This document shows positions 22,747-33,418 of a stretch of DNA of 64,000 nucleotides, in pieces; position 1 is the stretch's first letter, and each line of letters starts with the position of its first letter. The stretch spans positions 186,001 through 250,000 of the forward strand of contig SKCR01006514.1 of assembly GCA_019454045.1 (NCBI GenBank), read 5' to 3'. The stretch is from Zanthoxylum bungeanum. Lineage: Eukaryota > Streptophyta > Magnoliopsida > Sapindales > Rutaceae. The position numbers were made by a program, and so were the translations under genes. The notes beneath the pieces are model-generated. The model had not been told where the DNA came from. It searched no databases and saw only the letters and a program-made list of their open reading frames with translations.

Positions 22747-24070
22747 TCATCTGAAAGCTATCCCGGTTGTGTCTCTGCACAACTCTAGCTTGTCTCGGGA
22801 GACCACTTTTGTTAACATGTCGGCTGGATTCTCATCTGTATGGATCTTCACTAGTCTCAGCAGTTGTTGATCCATCACTTCGCGTATCCAGTGATAGCGA
22901 ATGTCAATGTGTTTCGTCCGGGCATGATACATTGAGTTCTTGCTCAAGTCCAGAGCACTCTGACTGTCACAATGTATCTTGTATTCTGTATGTCTGATCC
23001 CTAACTCTTGGAGAAACCGCTTCATCCACAACATTTCTTTTCCTGCCTCAGCTATGGCAATGTACTCAACCTCTGTTGTGGATAATGCAATACACCTCTG
23101 CAATCTTGACTGCCATGACACAGCTCCCCCTGTAAAAGTGTAAATGAATCCTGATGTAGATTTCCTACCATCAAGATCTCCCGCCATATCTGAATCTGTA
23201 TAGCCTTCCAAGATCGGATCAGCTCCCCCGTAACACAGACGAAACTTCGTTGTACCCTTCAGGTACCTGAGAATCCATTTGACTGCCTCCCAGTGTTGTT
23301 TTCCAGGATTAGAGAGAAAACGGCTCACTACACCAACTGCGTGTGCAATATCTGGCCTGGTACATACCATTGCATACATTAGGCTTCCAACAGCTGAAGA
23401 ATACGGTATTGCTGACATTTCATCTATCTCTTTCTTGGATGAGGGGCACGAACTCTTGCTCAATTTGAAATGGTGCGCTAGCGGAACGCTGACTGGTTTG
23501 GCTTTCTGTATATCGAACCTCCTGATTACCCGTTCAATATACCTCTCTTGTGAAAGCCACGGCTTCTTGTTTTGTCTGTCACGAACAATCTCCATTCCTA
23601 AAATCTGTTGAGCTGGTCCCAAGTCTTTCATGTCGAAAGCCTTGGAGAGTTCCTTCTTCAACTGGCTGATCTTCGCTGCTTCTTGTCCAACAATCAACAT
23701 GTCATCTACGTACAGTAGAAGAGCAACGAAATTTCCATCTGGAAACCTCTGAATGTATACACACTGATCTGCTGCAGTTCTTTTGTAGCCTTGACCCACA
23801 ATGAATGAGTCGAACTTCTTGTACCATTGCCTCGGTGCTTGCTTGAGCCCGTACAAGCTCTTTTTCAGCTTGCAAACAAGGTTTTCTTTACCTGAAACCT
23901 TGAATCCTTCTGGCTGCTCCATGTAGATTTCTTCATTCAGATCACCATGAAGAAATGCTGTTTTGACATCCATCTGTTCAAGCTCCAAGTTTAGTCTGGC
24001 TATCAATCCTAGGATAACTCGGATTGAAGCCATTTTTACCACTGGTGAAAATATCTCATCAAAGTCAATT
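22747..24070 (-). pseudogene. Copia reverse transcriptase and RNase H segment
   Basis: A 431-codon frame covers the reverse transcriptase core, with VKTAFLHGDLNEEIYM and the YVDDMLIVG catalytic box, followed by the RNase H domain with its acidic residues in YTDSDMAGD, STTEVEY and HCDSQSAL. The frame ends before the 3' LTR polypurine tract. Its N-terminal neighbour (24065-24646) lies in another frame; the shift sits in an A-rich run near 24070. Enzymatic motifs look preserved within the segment. Confidence 0.92.
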
Positions 24071-24757
24071 CCCTTTTTTCTGTAGGAATCCTTTGACCAC
24101 TAGCCGAGCTTTGTGTTTCACCACTTTTCCGCTGCCATCTTTCTTGAGCTTGAATACCCATTTGTTCCTCAGTGCTTTCATTCCATGTGGGAGCTTGACT
24201 ATCTCATAAGTGTTCTTTTTCTGCAGAGATTCCATCTCATCCTGCATTGCGTGCAGCCATTTGTCTTTGTCCTTATGAGATACTGCTTCGTTGAAGGTTT
24301 CTGGCTCCCCATCGTCAGTTAGCAGAATGTATTCTGATCCCGAGTATCTGGCTGATGGAATCCGGCCTCTCTCGGATCTTCGTACTGGAGGTTCTGGCTG
24401 TCTGTTGTCATCTGGATCTGTGGATGAACTCGAAGCCTCTGATGGAGCAGGCTGCAGCTCCCCCTGCTCAACACCTCCTTCCTCCCTTGGTTCTGCTTCT
24501 GGTATGTCTTGCACCCCATCATCATCTGTGGCCACTGGTGTTGGTGCTGGGGCTGTGTCTGGATTTTTATCAACATTATCGGCACTGGTTCTAGAAGGCA
24601 TCTTAGGCTTTTCAATGTCTTCTATTGTCTGGTCTTCAAGAAACACTACATCCCTGCTTCTGATGATCTTCCTTTCCTTCGGGTCCCATAACCTGTATCC
24701 AAATTCTTCGTCTCCATAGCCTATGAAGATGCATGGGGTAGTCCTTGCATCGAGCTT
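24065..24757 (-). pseudogene. Copia integrase tail and start of reverse transcriptase
   Basis: After an in-frame TAG at about 24758-24760 the frame continues through the integrase C-terminal part into a proline- and acid-rich linker (24330-24640) and the start of the reverse transcriptase (WLHAMQDEMESLQKKNTYEIV, NKWVFKLKKDG). It is lost by a frameshift near 24070. Confidence 0.85.
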
Positions 24758-25861
24758 CTACCTGAGCTCCTTGGATACATGTGCAAATGCTAAACATCCG
24801 AATATTCTGAGGTGAGAATATGAAGGATTCTTACCAGACCACACTTTCTCCGGAATCTCGAAGTTCAACGGTACAGATGGTGATCTGTTGATCAGGTAGC
24901 AGGCGGCACGAACAGCTTCTCCCCAGAATGGCTTTGGCAGCTTAGCCATACTGATCATGCTTCTGACTTTCTCCATAATGGTGCGGTTCATCATTTCTGC
25001 GACACCATTGTGTTGTGGGGTGCGTGGAACAGTCCTCTCATGTCGAATACCGTGACTTGCGCAGTAGGCATCGAACTCCCTGGAAGTGTATTCGCCTCCA
25101 TTGTCTGTACGGAGGCACTTCAGTTTCTTCCCTGTTTCACGCTCGACCATGGCATGGAACATTTTGAAATAATCCAGGACCTGATCCTTTGATTTCAGAA
25201 AATACACCCATACTTTCCGAGAAGCATCATCAATAAAAGTCAGAAAATATTTGTTACCGCCTAGTGAGTTTACCTCCAAGGGACCACATACATCAGAGTA
25301 CACCAGACTGAGTAACTCTGATCTTCTCTCTGAAGAGAAATCAAATGAGACTATGTGTTGCTTACCAATCGAGTAGTGGTTGCAAGGACCTCGTGCAGCA
25401 TCCTTGGTAAGCTCCTTCTTGTTCAGGGTAGAAAACCCTCTCCCACTCATGTGTCCGAGTCTCTGGTTCCACAGATTTTGAGAAGCCTCTTTTTCAGCTA
25501 CTTTGAGGCTGTCTGCATAAATCTTCACATGAGTCTTGTATAGTGCGCCGCAAGCATGTCCTCGGGCGACAATCATGACACCTTTCGTCATTCTCCATGT
25601 GCCATTTCTGAAGTGATATTCATAGCCCTGTTTGTCAAGAGCTATCCCCGAGAGTACATTCAGTCGAAGTTCTGGAACATGCAGGACATCATTCAAGATC
25701 AATGTACACCCGACATTTGTCCGCAACTGAATATCACCCATTCCTACTATCCCAGAGGAACTGATATTTCTCATCTTCACTGCTCCAAAGTCTCCTGCTT
25801 TGTAGGTTGTGAAGTAATCTCTGTGAGGAGTGACGTGGTAGGATGCTGCAGTATCTACCAC
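24758..25861 (-). pseudogene. Copia protease remnant and integrase
   Basis: The frame opens in the protease active-site region (VVDTAASYH), then the GAG-pre-integrase zinc-binding part (WNQRLGHMS...CNHYSIGKQH) and the integrase core. Catalytic acids are readable at VYSDVCGP (D), LRTDNGGEY (D) and HNGVAEMMNRT (E). The zinc motif's last cysteine appears to be replaced by tyrosine (CNHYS where CxHC is usual). A TAG codon ends the frame after HVSKELR. Confidence 0.9.
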
Positions 25862-26008
25862 CCACTCAACATCTTGGGTTGCGTTGTGAAGGCATGTCTC
25901 TTTCTGTATGGAGCATATTGCTACATCTGCTTGGACAACGACCAGTGTCTCTCTTTCGTCATTCTTCGGCTGGTGATTGCCTTCTCTCTGCTCTCGTTGC
26001 AGTTTTCG

Positions 26009-26750
26009 ACAATTCTTCTTTAGGTGGCCTACAATGCCACAATGGTAGCACTTATAGGTAGGTTTCCTTCCATCTGAGGATCTACCCCGGTTGTGCTTCT
26101 GCCTCTCTCTCCGTCTCTTCCTTGATGTCTTCCTCGAGTCTCTGTGACAAAGGCTTCTGTCTGTTCTGAGCCAACATCTTTTCTCCTGGACTCCTCATTC
26201 GACATGGCATCTTTTACCATAGGCATGGTAACTTTACCTCATGGAGCGGAATTGCTGAGAGTAACCACCAATGTCTCCCAGCTATCAGGAAGGGAACTGA
26301 GTAGTAAGAGGGCTTGAACTTCATCTCCCAGCTGCATGTCTACTGCAGACAACTGGTTCACCAGGCTCTGGAACTCGTTGGTGTGTTCCGCAACGGAAGT
26401 TCCACTCCGTAGCTTCAGGTTCACCAACGCCTCATTAACAGGGCTTTATTCCGAGCTGTCTTGGCCTGGAACATGTCTTCCAGCTTTATCCACATCTTGT
26501 AAGCATCTGAATCCTGTGCTACATGGTGGAAGACACTGTGACCGATCCACTGCCTAATCTGACCCAAAGTTTTGTTGTTGAGTTTATTCCATTCATGCTC
26601 CTTAACAGACTCTGGTTTCACTCCCTTCAACTCGATGACATCAAACAGATCTTTACAATGCAAAAAATCTATCATCCTAGGTCTCCAGAGGGAGTAATTA
26701 GTGGCAGCCAGTTTAATCATTGCACCAGAATGAGAATCCTCCAACTCCAT
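26009..26750 (-). pseudogene. Copia gag with zinc knuckle, frameshifted
   Basis: The gag starts at 26750 (MELEDSHSGAMIKL...NYSLWRPRM), continues in a second frame at 26239-26427 (LRSGTSVAEHTNEFQSLVNQ) and ends with a CCHC knuckle (CYHCGIVGHLKKNC, 26009-26050) in yet another frame. At least two shifts separate these pieces, one near 26420 and one near 26230. Composition and motifs are those of the UBN2-type copia gag. Confidence 0.85.
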
Positions 26751-26963
26751 TTTAAGTTTTAAATTTTAAAATGGGAACACACTAAAATCGGGTCTGAATT
26801 TCACAAATCGGAGGTCACCGTTGCGTCCGGAACGGTCGAAAATGGTGGAATAGACACTTCTTTGGTCTAAATCTGACACAGTGGCTGATTTGTAAATTCT
26901 TAAAATTTCTGGGGTAAAACTGTAAATTTCAAAACTTCAGGGGGCAAAATGAAATTTACCAGG

Positions 26964-27125
26964 CTGCTGACGTGGCGCTGACGTGGCAAGGCGGGACCGG
27001 TTTTGCTGACGTGGCAGACACGTGGCGATGACGTGGCGAATGACGGTCTGCTGACTGGGCGCTGACGAGGCGCTGACTGTGCGCTGACTGGGCGTGACGT
27101 GGCGCTGACGTGGCACTGACGCGGA
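26964..27125 (-). promoter_or_regulatory. TGACGTGGC-rich repeat in copia leader
   Basis: Between the gag start and the PBS, TGACGTGGC occurs at least six times within about 160 bp, along with CACGTGGC, GCTGACTGGGCGC and GCTGACGAGGCGC variants. Spacings are multiples of roughly 10-12 bases. The ACGT core with flanking TG...GGC is a classic plant bZIP (G-box/C-box hybrid) site. It is GC-rich against an AT-rich background and probably arose by slippage of an 11 bp unit. Confidence 0.6.
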
Positions 27126-27360
27126 TCGTCTTCAACCTTCAGCAGCGCGTGTGGTGCGTGATGGCGCGTCGGCAGCTCTCTGGAAGGCGCGTGCGGCCTG
27201 CTGGGACGTCGGTTCGGTCGCCGAAAATTACCACCGTGCTCTTCTCGACGTGAACTAGCTGATGGTGCCCTCAAAATGAATTTTTGACAACTTTTCCGAA
27301 ACTCGAATTTTCCGAACCAAGCTCCGTTCTTCGGTTTTTCGATCCCAATGAAGAACCAAA

Positions 27361-27372
27361 GCTCTGATACCA
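27361..27372 (-). other. Copia primer-binding site, initiator tRNA-Met
   Basis: The minus strand reads TGGTATCAGAGC two bases inside the 5' LTR, complementary to the initiator tRNA-Met 3' end. Confidence 0.9.
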
Positions 27373-27374
27373 CT

Positions 27375-27684
27375 TGTTGTGATTCACCGATCACTTTAGA
27401 GAAGATTTGAGGAAAAACCGAATTCGTATTATTACTATCAAGAATAATACACAAGTTTTACAAACAAGAAAACTCACAAAAAAACCTCACACTTCTCTCT
27501 AATCTTTCTACTCCCACTGGGATACGAAACAATGATCCTAAAACTCAGATTTATAGTGAAGCAAAACGGTGCACTGTAGCAACACGTTTTGCTTCACGCG
27601 CATGCATGAGTTGTCAAAGCCTTCACACTTCTTTCTTGGTCTGCATGCAAACAAAGTTGCTTTCGGTGCAACTTATTTTCAACA
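27375..27684 (-). repeat. Copia 5' LTR, 310 bp
   Basis: Bounded by TGTTG and CAACA, with the CTTAT duplication following at 27685-27689. Nearly identical to the 3' LTR except in its first ~38 bp. Confidence 0.9.
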
Positions 27685-28275
27685 CTTATAAGTCCAAGTT
27701 TCAAGTCTCACAGTAGGCTTTATGCCCATGCCCAACAACCATTTTATATGGGAGGCTCCCTACGAGGACAAAACCATGCGGAGATGATGAGGTCATAAAT
27801 TCTTCTAAAGTGAACAAATGGTCTCGTACTAAAGGGAGTCGCAGAAAAGGATACCGTCAATTACTAATTTTATTATTATATTTACATAATTTTTATTTTT
27901 ATTTTGGTGAGATATCAAGTATTCGATGTCGCAATAATAAAAATCATAACCGACCGAAATATATTTTGATTACCTAATTTCAAAGCGAAACATAATCATT
28001 ATCCATTAAACTTTAGATATCGGGTAATAAGCCTATTGGTAGCATTCTTGATATTATGATTGAGTTTGGTAGAAAATATTGTACTAAGAGTATAATTTAA
28101 CTTATAAGTTACGAAAAAAGTTAGTGTTAATATTAGCGTGGAAAAATAATCTGTATTCGTTATTATATGCACATATGATGCGGAACAAAACCGAAAACAA
28201 GTACAATTTTCTTGTTATTTAGCGTGGATACAACAAAATACTAGTTTCTATACTATCTTACACATATCTTCTGGT

Positions 28276-28495
28276 TTACAGAGCCATAAAGCTCCAGCTT
28301 TGACGAGCAACGGGGCTAGCTCGTTCTGGACGTTGATGGAAATGACTTGAGATTTGCACCACCAATGAGTTTTTGGGACAGTACCCTAGTTGCTGCTGCA
28401 ATGCCCTTTCAATTTGCTGGCCATTTTGGGATCTGATCGTTCTCGTAAACTGTACGGTTTGCACCAAAAGCTTGCTGCTTATGAGTGTGATCAGA
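28276..28495 (-). pseudogene. CC-type glutaredoxin pseudogene
   Basis: On the minus strand, pieces of a CC-type glutaredoxin follow in the right order but in different frames: a FGANRTVYENDQIP segment, then GQQIERALQQQLG, then LIGGAN, then NELAPLLVKAGALWL followed by a stop. These correspond to the middle, helix, GG-loop and C-terminal ALWL parts of the intact gene at 32461-32790. At least two frameshifts separate them and the N-terminal active-site part cannot be found. It lies about 4 kb from the intact copy on the same strand, so it is probably a decayed tandem duplicate. The 63-codon open frame over this stretch mixes reading frames and is not a protein. Confidence 0.85.
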
Positions 28496-28777
28496 TGAAT
28501 GCAGTTTCTGGAAATGATGAATGCAGTTTCTTCGACGAAAGCAATACCCTAATTTTGTGTTGAGATGTGATAAGTTTCAACACTTGGAAAAACTTGAGGG
28601 TTTTATTTTCGGCTATGTTAAAACGACGACGTCGTTTCTAGAGAACCTATATATATAGAGAGGCATGCTCATGTACGTTCAGAAGTTTTATCGTTAGAAT
28701 CGGAAATAAAATAACGTTGGTTTATAAAAATGATTAATAAAATAATGTTATTTTATTAAATATACGGACCATAAAAC

Positions 28778-29019
28778 TCCAAGGGGTTGCCTCAGTGGTA
28801 AAGGCTTTGGGCTTGAGTGATTTGCTCTATCTCAGGTTCAAGGTTCGAATCTCACTAGATGCATTTCCTTGGGGCCATGCCCCCTGGTGTGAAAAGCCAG
28901 CGATTTACCCTTATCTGTGTTGGGAAACTTCTGAGGGCACGGGGCACAAGTCCCGGGGATTAGTCGAGGTACGTGTAACTGGCCTGGACAGCCCGGTTAT
29001 CCAAAAAACAAAAAAAAAA
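28778..29019 (+). mobile_element. Au-like SINE with 17 bp TSD
   Basis: A 242 bp insertion has an A box (TGCCTCAGTGGTAAAGG), a B box (GGTTCGAATCTC), a GGGGATTAGTCGAGGTACG segment and an A-rich tail. It is flanked by ATATACGGACCATAAAA at 28761-28777 and 29020-29036. The 3' half resembles the widespread plant Au SINE family. It is a different family from the other SINEs in the window. Confidence 0.88.
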
Positions 29020-29084
29020 ATATACGGACCATAAAATATCCGCACGTCTGGACTTGATATATATATTAAAATAGAAAATTTTAA

Positions 29085-29752
29085 TAATAGAATAATAAAT
29101 AATTCTTTTTAGAAAATCTATCATGATTTTGTGATAGTACAAATCTATCACATCACAACTCTGGGATAGATAAAATGTCTATCACATATCCGAGGAGAGA
29201 TTCTTTGGTGGAACAGTGGTATGGGTGACGTTGTACCACAAGCGAATTAAAAAATGATATGTGGAGTTTCTTCACCTATTTTTTAGTTGTTTTTTAATTT
29301 TTAGCACGCGTGGCAGTGGATGATTGACTTATTGCATGAATGACGTGGTACCGCTATTGCATATAAGATTTTCTCATATCCGAGACATTATCATATTATC
29401 TCATTTTTTTTCTTGTAGTAATAGAATAATAAATAATTCTTTTTAGAAAATCTATCATGATTTTGTGATAGTACAAATCTATCACATCACAACTATGGGA
29501 TAGATAAAATGTCTATCACATATCCGCGGAGAGATTCTTTGGCGGAACAGTGGTATGAGTGACGTGGTACCACAAGCGAATTAAAAAATGATATGTGGAG
29601 TTTCTTCACCTACTTTTTAGTTGTTTTTTAATTTTTAGCACGCGTGGCAGTGAATGATTGACTTATTACATGAATGACGTGGTACCGCTGTTGCATATAA
29701 GATTTTCTCATATCCGAGATTCTATCATATTATCTCATTTTTTTTTCTTGTA
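29085..29752. repeat. Two-copy tandem duplication, 334 bp unit
   Basis: Units 29085-29418 and 29419-29752 are about 95% alike. Each begins TAATAGAATAATAAATAATTC and ends CTTGTAG. Inside are several GATAG/CTATC inverted blocks and a GTGGTACCAC palindrome (second copy). No coding or TE termini are visible. It could be a duplicated MITE. Confidence 0.85.
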
Positions 29753-30522
29753 GTAATTGGATCCGGGATTACAATTTTTTTAGTCCCTAGTAAAAAATAG
29801 AACCGAGATTTGGGATACACGTCCTCATTGTCACATCTACGTACGGACGAAAAGGTCATGCATTTAATTTTCTGTAGGAGAGATTGCCACGCAAGTGATC
29901 TCAAAACTAAAAAGTATAATGAGGAATCAGATTACCAAAAACTGGCTCAAGATTGAGCCGAAGGGCAGTTTTAGATTGTAGGGTCACTTCACTTCATTAG
30001 ATTAAGCCTCAAGGGTTTTTTTGGTATCAAATTAATTTACAGTGTACATGAAAATAAATGTCAACTTTCAGTGGTGTGGAATCCTCTGGCATGCATATAC
30101 ATGCACGTGCTAAAATGACAATGATGAATGCGATTGCGAGCGAGATCGGTTCCTGCCCTGCCATATCACTTATAGATTTGGTTAAGAACAAATAATATTT
30201 GTTTTGCCTAAAAAAAATTAAATAAATATTAAATTTAGTAAATGTTATTAATTTTTTAATTTTTAATTTTTATTATTATTAAAAATTATAAAAAATCGAA
30301 TTGAATTGAATCGAACTAACAACTAAAAATAATTATAATTTTTTAAATATAAAACCGAATGGTTACTTTAAAAAAATGAATAACGAATTCGACCGAATCG
30401 TATCAATCCCTAATTTTATTTATTTATTTTTAGTCTGATTCTTAACTTAACAAATTACATTCTTTCATTTTAACTTGACATACCACACACATTGCATTGG
30501 AATCCCTTTGCTTTAACATGGT
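29753..30522. other. Intergenic, no gene seen
   Basis: AT-rich; stretches such as 30190-30420 are almost only A and T. No element ends recognised. Confidence 0.5.
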
Positions 30523-30711
30523 CCCCAAGGTGTAGTTTGGTGCAAAGAGTATAAAATTTGGTTGTCAGATCCTAGTTTCGGGTTTAGAGAATGTATTTAT
30601 TGTAAGAGCTTCGGATAATCAGATATTTTATCTGTTCCGCTTAATTTCGGGTCGAATATATGATTCAACGGCGGAATTTCCAATATCTTTTAAAAAAAAA
30701 AAAAAAAAAAC
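30523..30711 (+). mobile_element. tRNA-derived SINE copy, diverged
   Basis: Starts GTCCCCAAGGTGTAGTTTGG, keeps a TTGTAAGAGCTTCGG-like block and an ATTTTATCTGTTCCGC-like block, and ends in 19 A residues. The B box is degraded. Same family as 31361-31549. Confidence 0.75.
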
Positions 30712-31360
30712 AAAGAAAGTTTTTTCCTTAACGGTCATCATGTCAATTATAATTATTTTCTAAATCCTCATCAACTAATTACGATTGATGATGATCTGCA
30801 GAGAGTATAAAAGATAAATTTCAATGTCAGAAAAAATCCCTGGAAGGAGTGGTAGCATCTTATTTGATGAGCCGTGTTATAAATTCATCCTGCTTAGCTG
30901 CGTTGCGTTGTTTTGTTTCATTATATATACTGGACCACGTGCTTTATTACTTTTCCATTTTCACATTATTCTTTCGTTAAAGATCTGAATATTTACAAGG
31001 TTTGGGCATTCAAGGTTTTGGACCACGTGCTTTATTACGTGTTTTATGAATTATTATTTATCTAATTTTTTATTTTAAAAAAAATATATATTTTATCCGA
31101 ACGGACACCTGGATAAAATAGTATCACGATTTTTTATTTTACAAGCAGACACATATGCATGCGAGTCCATTATTATTATTTGCTTCATATAATATAATTC
31201 TTGCTTGTTTTATGTGAAACATTTAAAAAATAAAATTAAAAATGAATGATCTTGATGATGGGGAGCTCATAATAAAATTTTACATCACAATTAAATTAGT
31301 ATCAAGCTATATATTTGTGAAAAAAAGCTTAAATACTAATGTTTGAATATTTACATTTAA

Positions 31361-31549
31361 GCCCCCAAGGGGTGTGGCTTGGTGGTGAAGGGTCCAGAAT
31401 CTCACCTTGAGGTTCTGGGTTCGAATCAAGGGGGTGCAACTTCTTGTAAGAGCCTGGGACAGCCGGGGGTTTTACCTGCGCCGCGGCCCAGAATGGGTGG
31501 TTTGGTGGCGGGGTTTCCAACGATTTCAAAAAAAAAAAAAAAAAAAAAA
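31361..31549 (+). mobile_element. tRNA-derived SINE, well preserved
   Basis: A 189 bp insertion with an A-box region (GGCTTGGTGGTGAAGGG), B box (GGTTCGAATC), the block CTTGTAAGAGCCTGGGACAG and a 22-base A tail. Flanked by the duplication ATTTACATTTAA (31349-31360 and 31550-31561). The best reference copy of the family here. Confidence 0.92.
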
Positions 31550-31561
31550 ATTTACATTTAA

Positions 31562-32460
31562 AGTTAAAATTTTAGATCAAATGGTAACTCTAACATGATA
31601 TCTTAAAGGGGGTTAAGTCAAAAGATATTGTTTTCAAATTTACTGGATTTAAAGTTAAATTTTATTGAAGTGGGCTGCTGCTGCTGATGCATACACATCT
31701 TTGCACGTGTCATATCTGCATTATCTTCGAGCTTAAGCTTTGAGTTCGATTTGTAACCAAACAACTGTAAAATTACCCAATTGAAAAATCTCAAAAAAGG
31801 AAATCAAATTATCACCAAAAAAAAAAAAAAAAAAACCAATCAAATTACTGATTATCGATCCTTTTTTGATATCCATGATTATTATAAAGCACAATAGTGT
31901 GGGTGAAAGAGAAGACAATCAATGATTAAAATTAAGAGAGATAATGTATCAAAAGACTATTTTTATGTGACTTAATTGGCGGTTTAGATCATTTCATTAT
32001 AATCTAATAGTTGATAAAAAATCATTTCATTATAGAATCTCTGTAAAATTGGTAATTATAGTTTAACAAACAAATCAAATAATAAAATTATTTTCATTAT
32101 AAAATCTCTATGAAAATATCAATTGTAGATTATCAAATAAATCAAAAAAGGGGAATCCTAAAATCTCTCTAAAAAGACAATGGTAGATTAAGCGATAAAT
32201 TCTGTAACACCGTCCTATAGGCACGGGCAATATCTAGTATATATATATATATATGATAAAAATATTGCATGCAAACTTGAGCCATAAAATTAAAATGAAA
32301 AACACACACTAATTAATATATATATATATTATCAAGAACTAGGTCACATTATCATGTAAAATAAATTCCACATAAAGTGACTTACATGGTTAACTGAAAT
32401 AACTGTATTATAGCAAACAGAAGAGGAAAATCCATTATCATGAGCTCATCATGTGGTGAT
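31562..32460. other. Intergenic, 3' side of glutaredoxin gene
   Basis: No gene seen. Contains an A-run near 31817-31834, two short TA repeats (near 32238 and 32313) and the presumed 3' UTR of the minus-strand glutaredoxin. Confidence 0.5.
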
Positions 32461-32790
32461 TCAGACCCAAATGGCGCCGGCGGTTCTAAGCAATTGGCTG
32501 AGCTGGTTAGTGACTTGAAGGCTCATGACTTGGTTGGCACCACCAACAAGCTGCTGCCCAATGAACACAGCTGGTACACTGGGTTGACACCCTAGTAGCT
32601 GCACCAGCTCCCTCTCTATCTGCCGTCCATTTGGAATTTCATCAAGCTCATACACCGTTGGATTCGCCCCAAAACTGCATATCAGTGTCTTAATTGCATG
32701 GCTCATTGAACATGAGCTCCTGCTGAATATCACCACTGGCCTCTCTGCTACCATCCCTGTCAGTACTGCTGTCAATGTCATCCCCTCCAT
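32461..32790 (-). CDS. CC-type (ROXY) glutaredoxin, GRXS1-like, 109 aa
   Basis: An intronless 109-residue protein, normal for the land-plant-specific CC-type class. The glutaredoxin fold runs from PVVIFSRSS through the active site, VPAVFIG (cis-proline region) and [11 protein letters not shown] to the C-terminal AIWV. The active site reads C-S-M-S, whereas the class is named for C-C-x-C/S; the second cysteine is serine. The C-terminal AIWV corresponds to the ALWL-type motif through which these proteins bind TGA bZIP factors and TOPLESS-type repressors. Wording ([18 protein letters not shown]) is closest to Arabidopsis GRXS1. A TATA-like CATAAATAG lies about 90 bp upstream on the minus strand. 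The start at MEGMT is the first ATG of the frame; an internal MVAERP start would also keep the domain. Confidence 0.92.
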   Translation of the reverse strand: MEGMTLTAVLTGMVAERPVVIFSRSSCSMSHAIKTLICSFGANPTVYELDEIPNGRQIERELVQLLGCQPSVPAVFIGQQLVGGANQVMSLQVTNQLSQLLRTAGAIWV

Positions 32791-33418
32791 TTATATATGC
32801 AAATTAATGACAGCTTATTCTGAGTTTTGATAAGAGTTTTTGTGTTGTCAGAAACTTGAGCTGCAAGGGAGGTCTATTTATGGTAGCCAAAAAGCACTGC
32901 TTCGTTTTTCACATAAAGTATCAATCTAAAAAGGGAAAAAGCTTCTTACACTCTAATGATAGATTTTCTTTTTTCTATATATGTATGTGAGTCATGGATT
33001 AGGATTTTCTTATCATCTCAACTATTCTCCAGCAAAATTCAGGTGGGTGATTGGTACTTAATTAAAGATAACTTAGCGTACGAGACATCTCATCATATGA
33101 TGAGTTTTATGGAGGTTAAAGAGGTAGTTTTCGTAACTCGAATATATGTCTTCAAGTTACAATAATAATTGATATTTGATAAATAAAAATAATTAAATCT
33201 TAACCACATGCATAATATTACTGAAAGACACCTGACACTAGATCTTTAAAAACTCGATCATCAAAACTTCTAGTGTTTATATAGCTTTTTTCTGTTAGAA
33301 AAAGAATAAGCAAAAGATGTTGGATTCCAAAATTACCCACGATTATTTCCAATTAGTAGTCTTTTGACCGGTTGCATAACAAGTTGTGCATAGGCAAAAT
33401 AACAAGTAGCTATATACG

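Larger units (their letters stand above)
22273..27684 (-). mobile_element. Ty1/copia retrotransposon (Tnt1/Tork-like), full length but mutated
   Basis: A 5.4 kb minus-strand element has about 310 bp LTRs at both ends (TG...CAACA), a 5 bp TSD CTTAT, a PBS matching initiator tRNA-Met (plus-strand GCTCTGATACCA at 27361-27372) and a polypurine tract next to the 3' LTR (plus-strand AATCTCCCCCTC at 22584). The domain order gag, zinc knuckle, protease, integrase, reverse transcriptase, RNase H is that of Ty1/copia; motif wording suggests the Tnt1/Tork lineage. The single long polyprotein is broken by frameshifts in gag and before the reverse transcriptase core and by a stop after integrase, so this copy is not expected to be autonomous. 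Confidence 0.95.
21990..27845. mobile_element. Older inverted-repeat element split by the copia insertion
   Basis: Sequence at about 21990-22135 is inverted and about 70-75% similar to 27697-27845: shared blocks include ACAAATGGTCTCGT, GGACAAAAC/GATGACAAAAC, CAACAACCATT and ATGGG.GAGGCT.CCTA. Removing the copia element and one TSD copy brings the arms to about 150 bp apart (22136-22272 plus 27685-27696), giving a fold-back or TIR element of roughly 0.45 kb. No transposase is present. The family and exact ends are unknown. Confidence 0.6.

Noticed and set aside
24291..24719. 142-residue plus-strand frame within the copia element
   Set aside because: Shadow of the Pro- and acid-rich linker on the minus strand.
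26900..27454. 184-residue minus-strand frame in the copia leader and LTR
   Set aside because: It spans the LTR, PBS and bZIP-like repeats; its apparent repeats reflect the TGACGTGGC array, not a protein.
21785..28035. Extended outer inverted repeat around the copia nest beyond the 140 bp arms
   Set aside because: On checking, the outer AT-rich parts matched poorly and partly in direct orientation.
28276..28467. 63-residue frame as an intact protein
   Set aside because: It mixes frames of a decayed glutaredoxin; the recognisable fragments lie in other frames as well.
28625..28645. AACGACGACGTCGTTT palindrome as a transposon end
   Set aside because: A common plant promoter-type palindrome; no second end or TSD was found.
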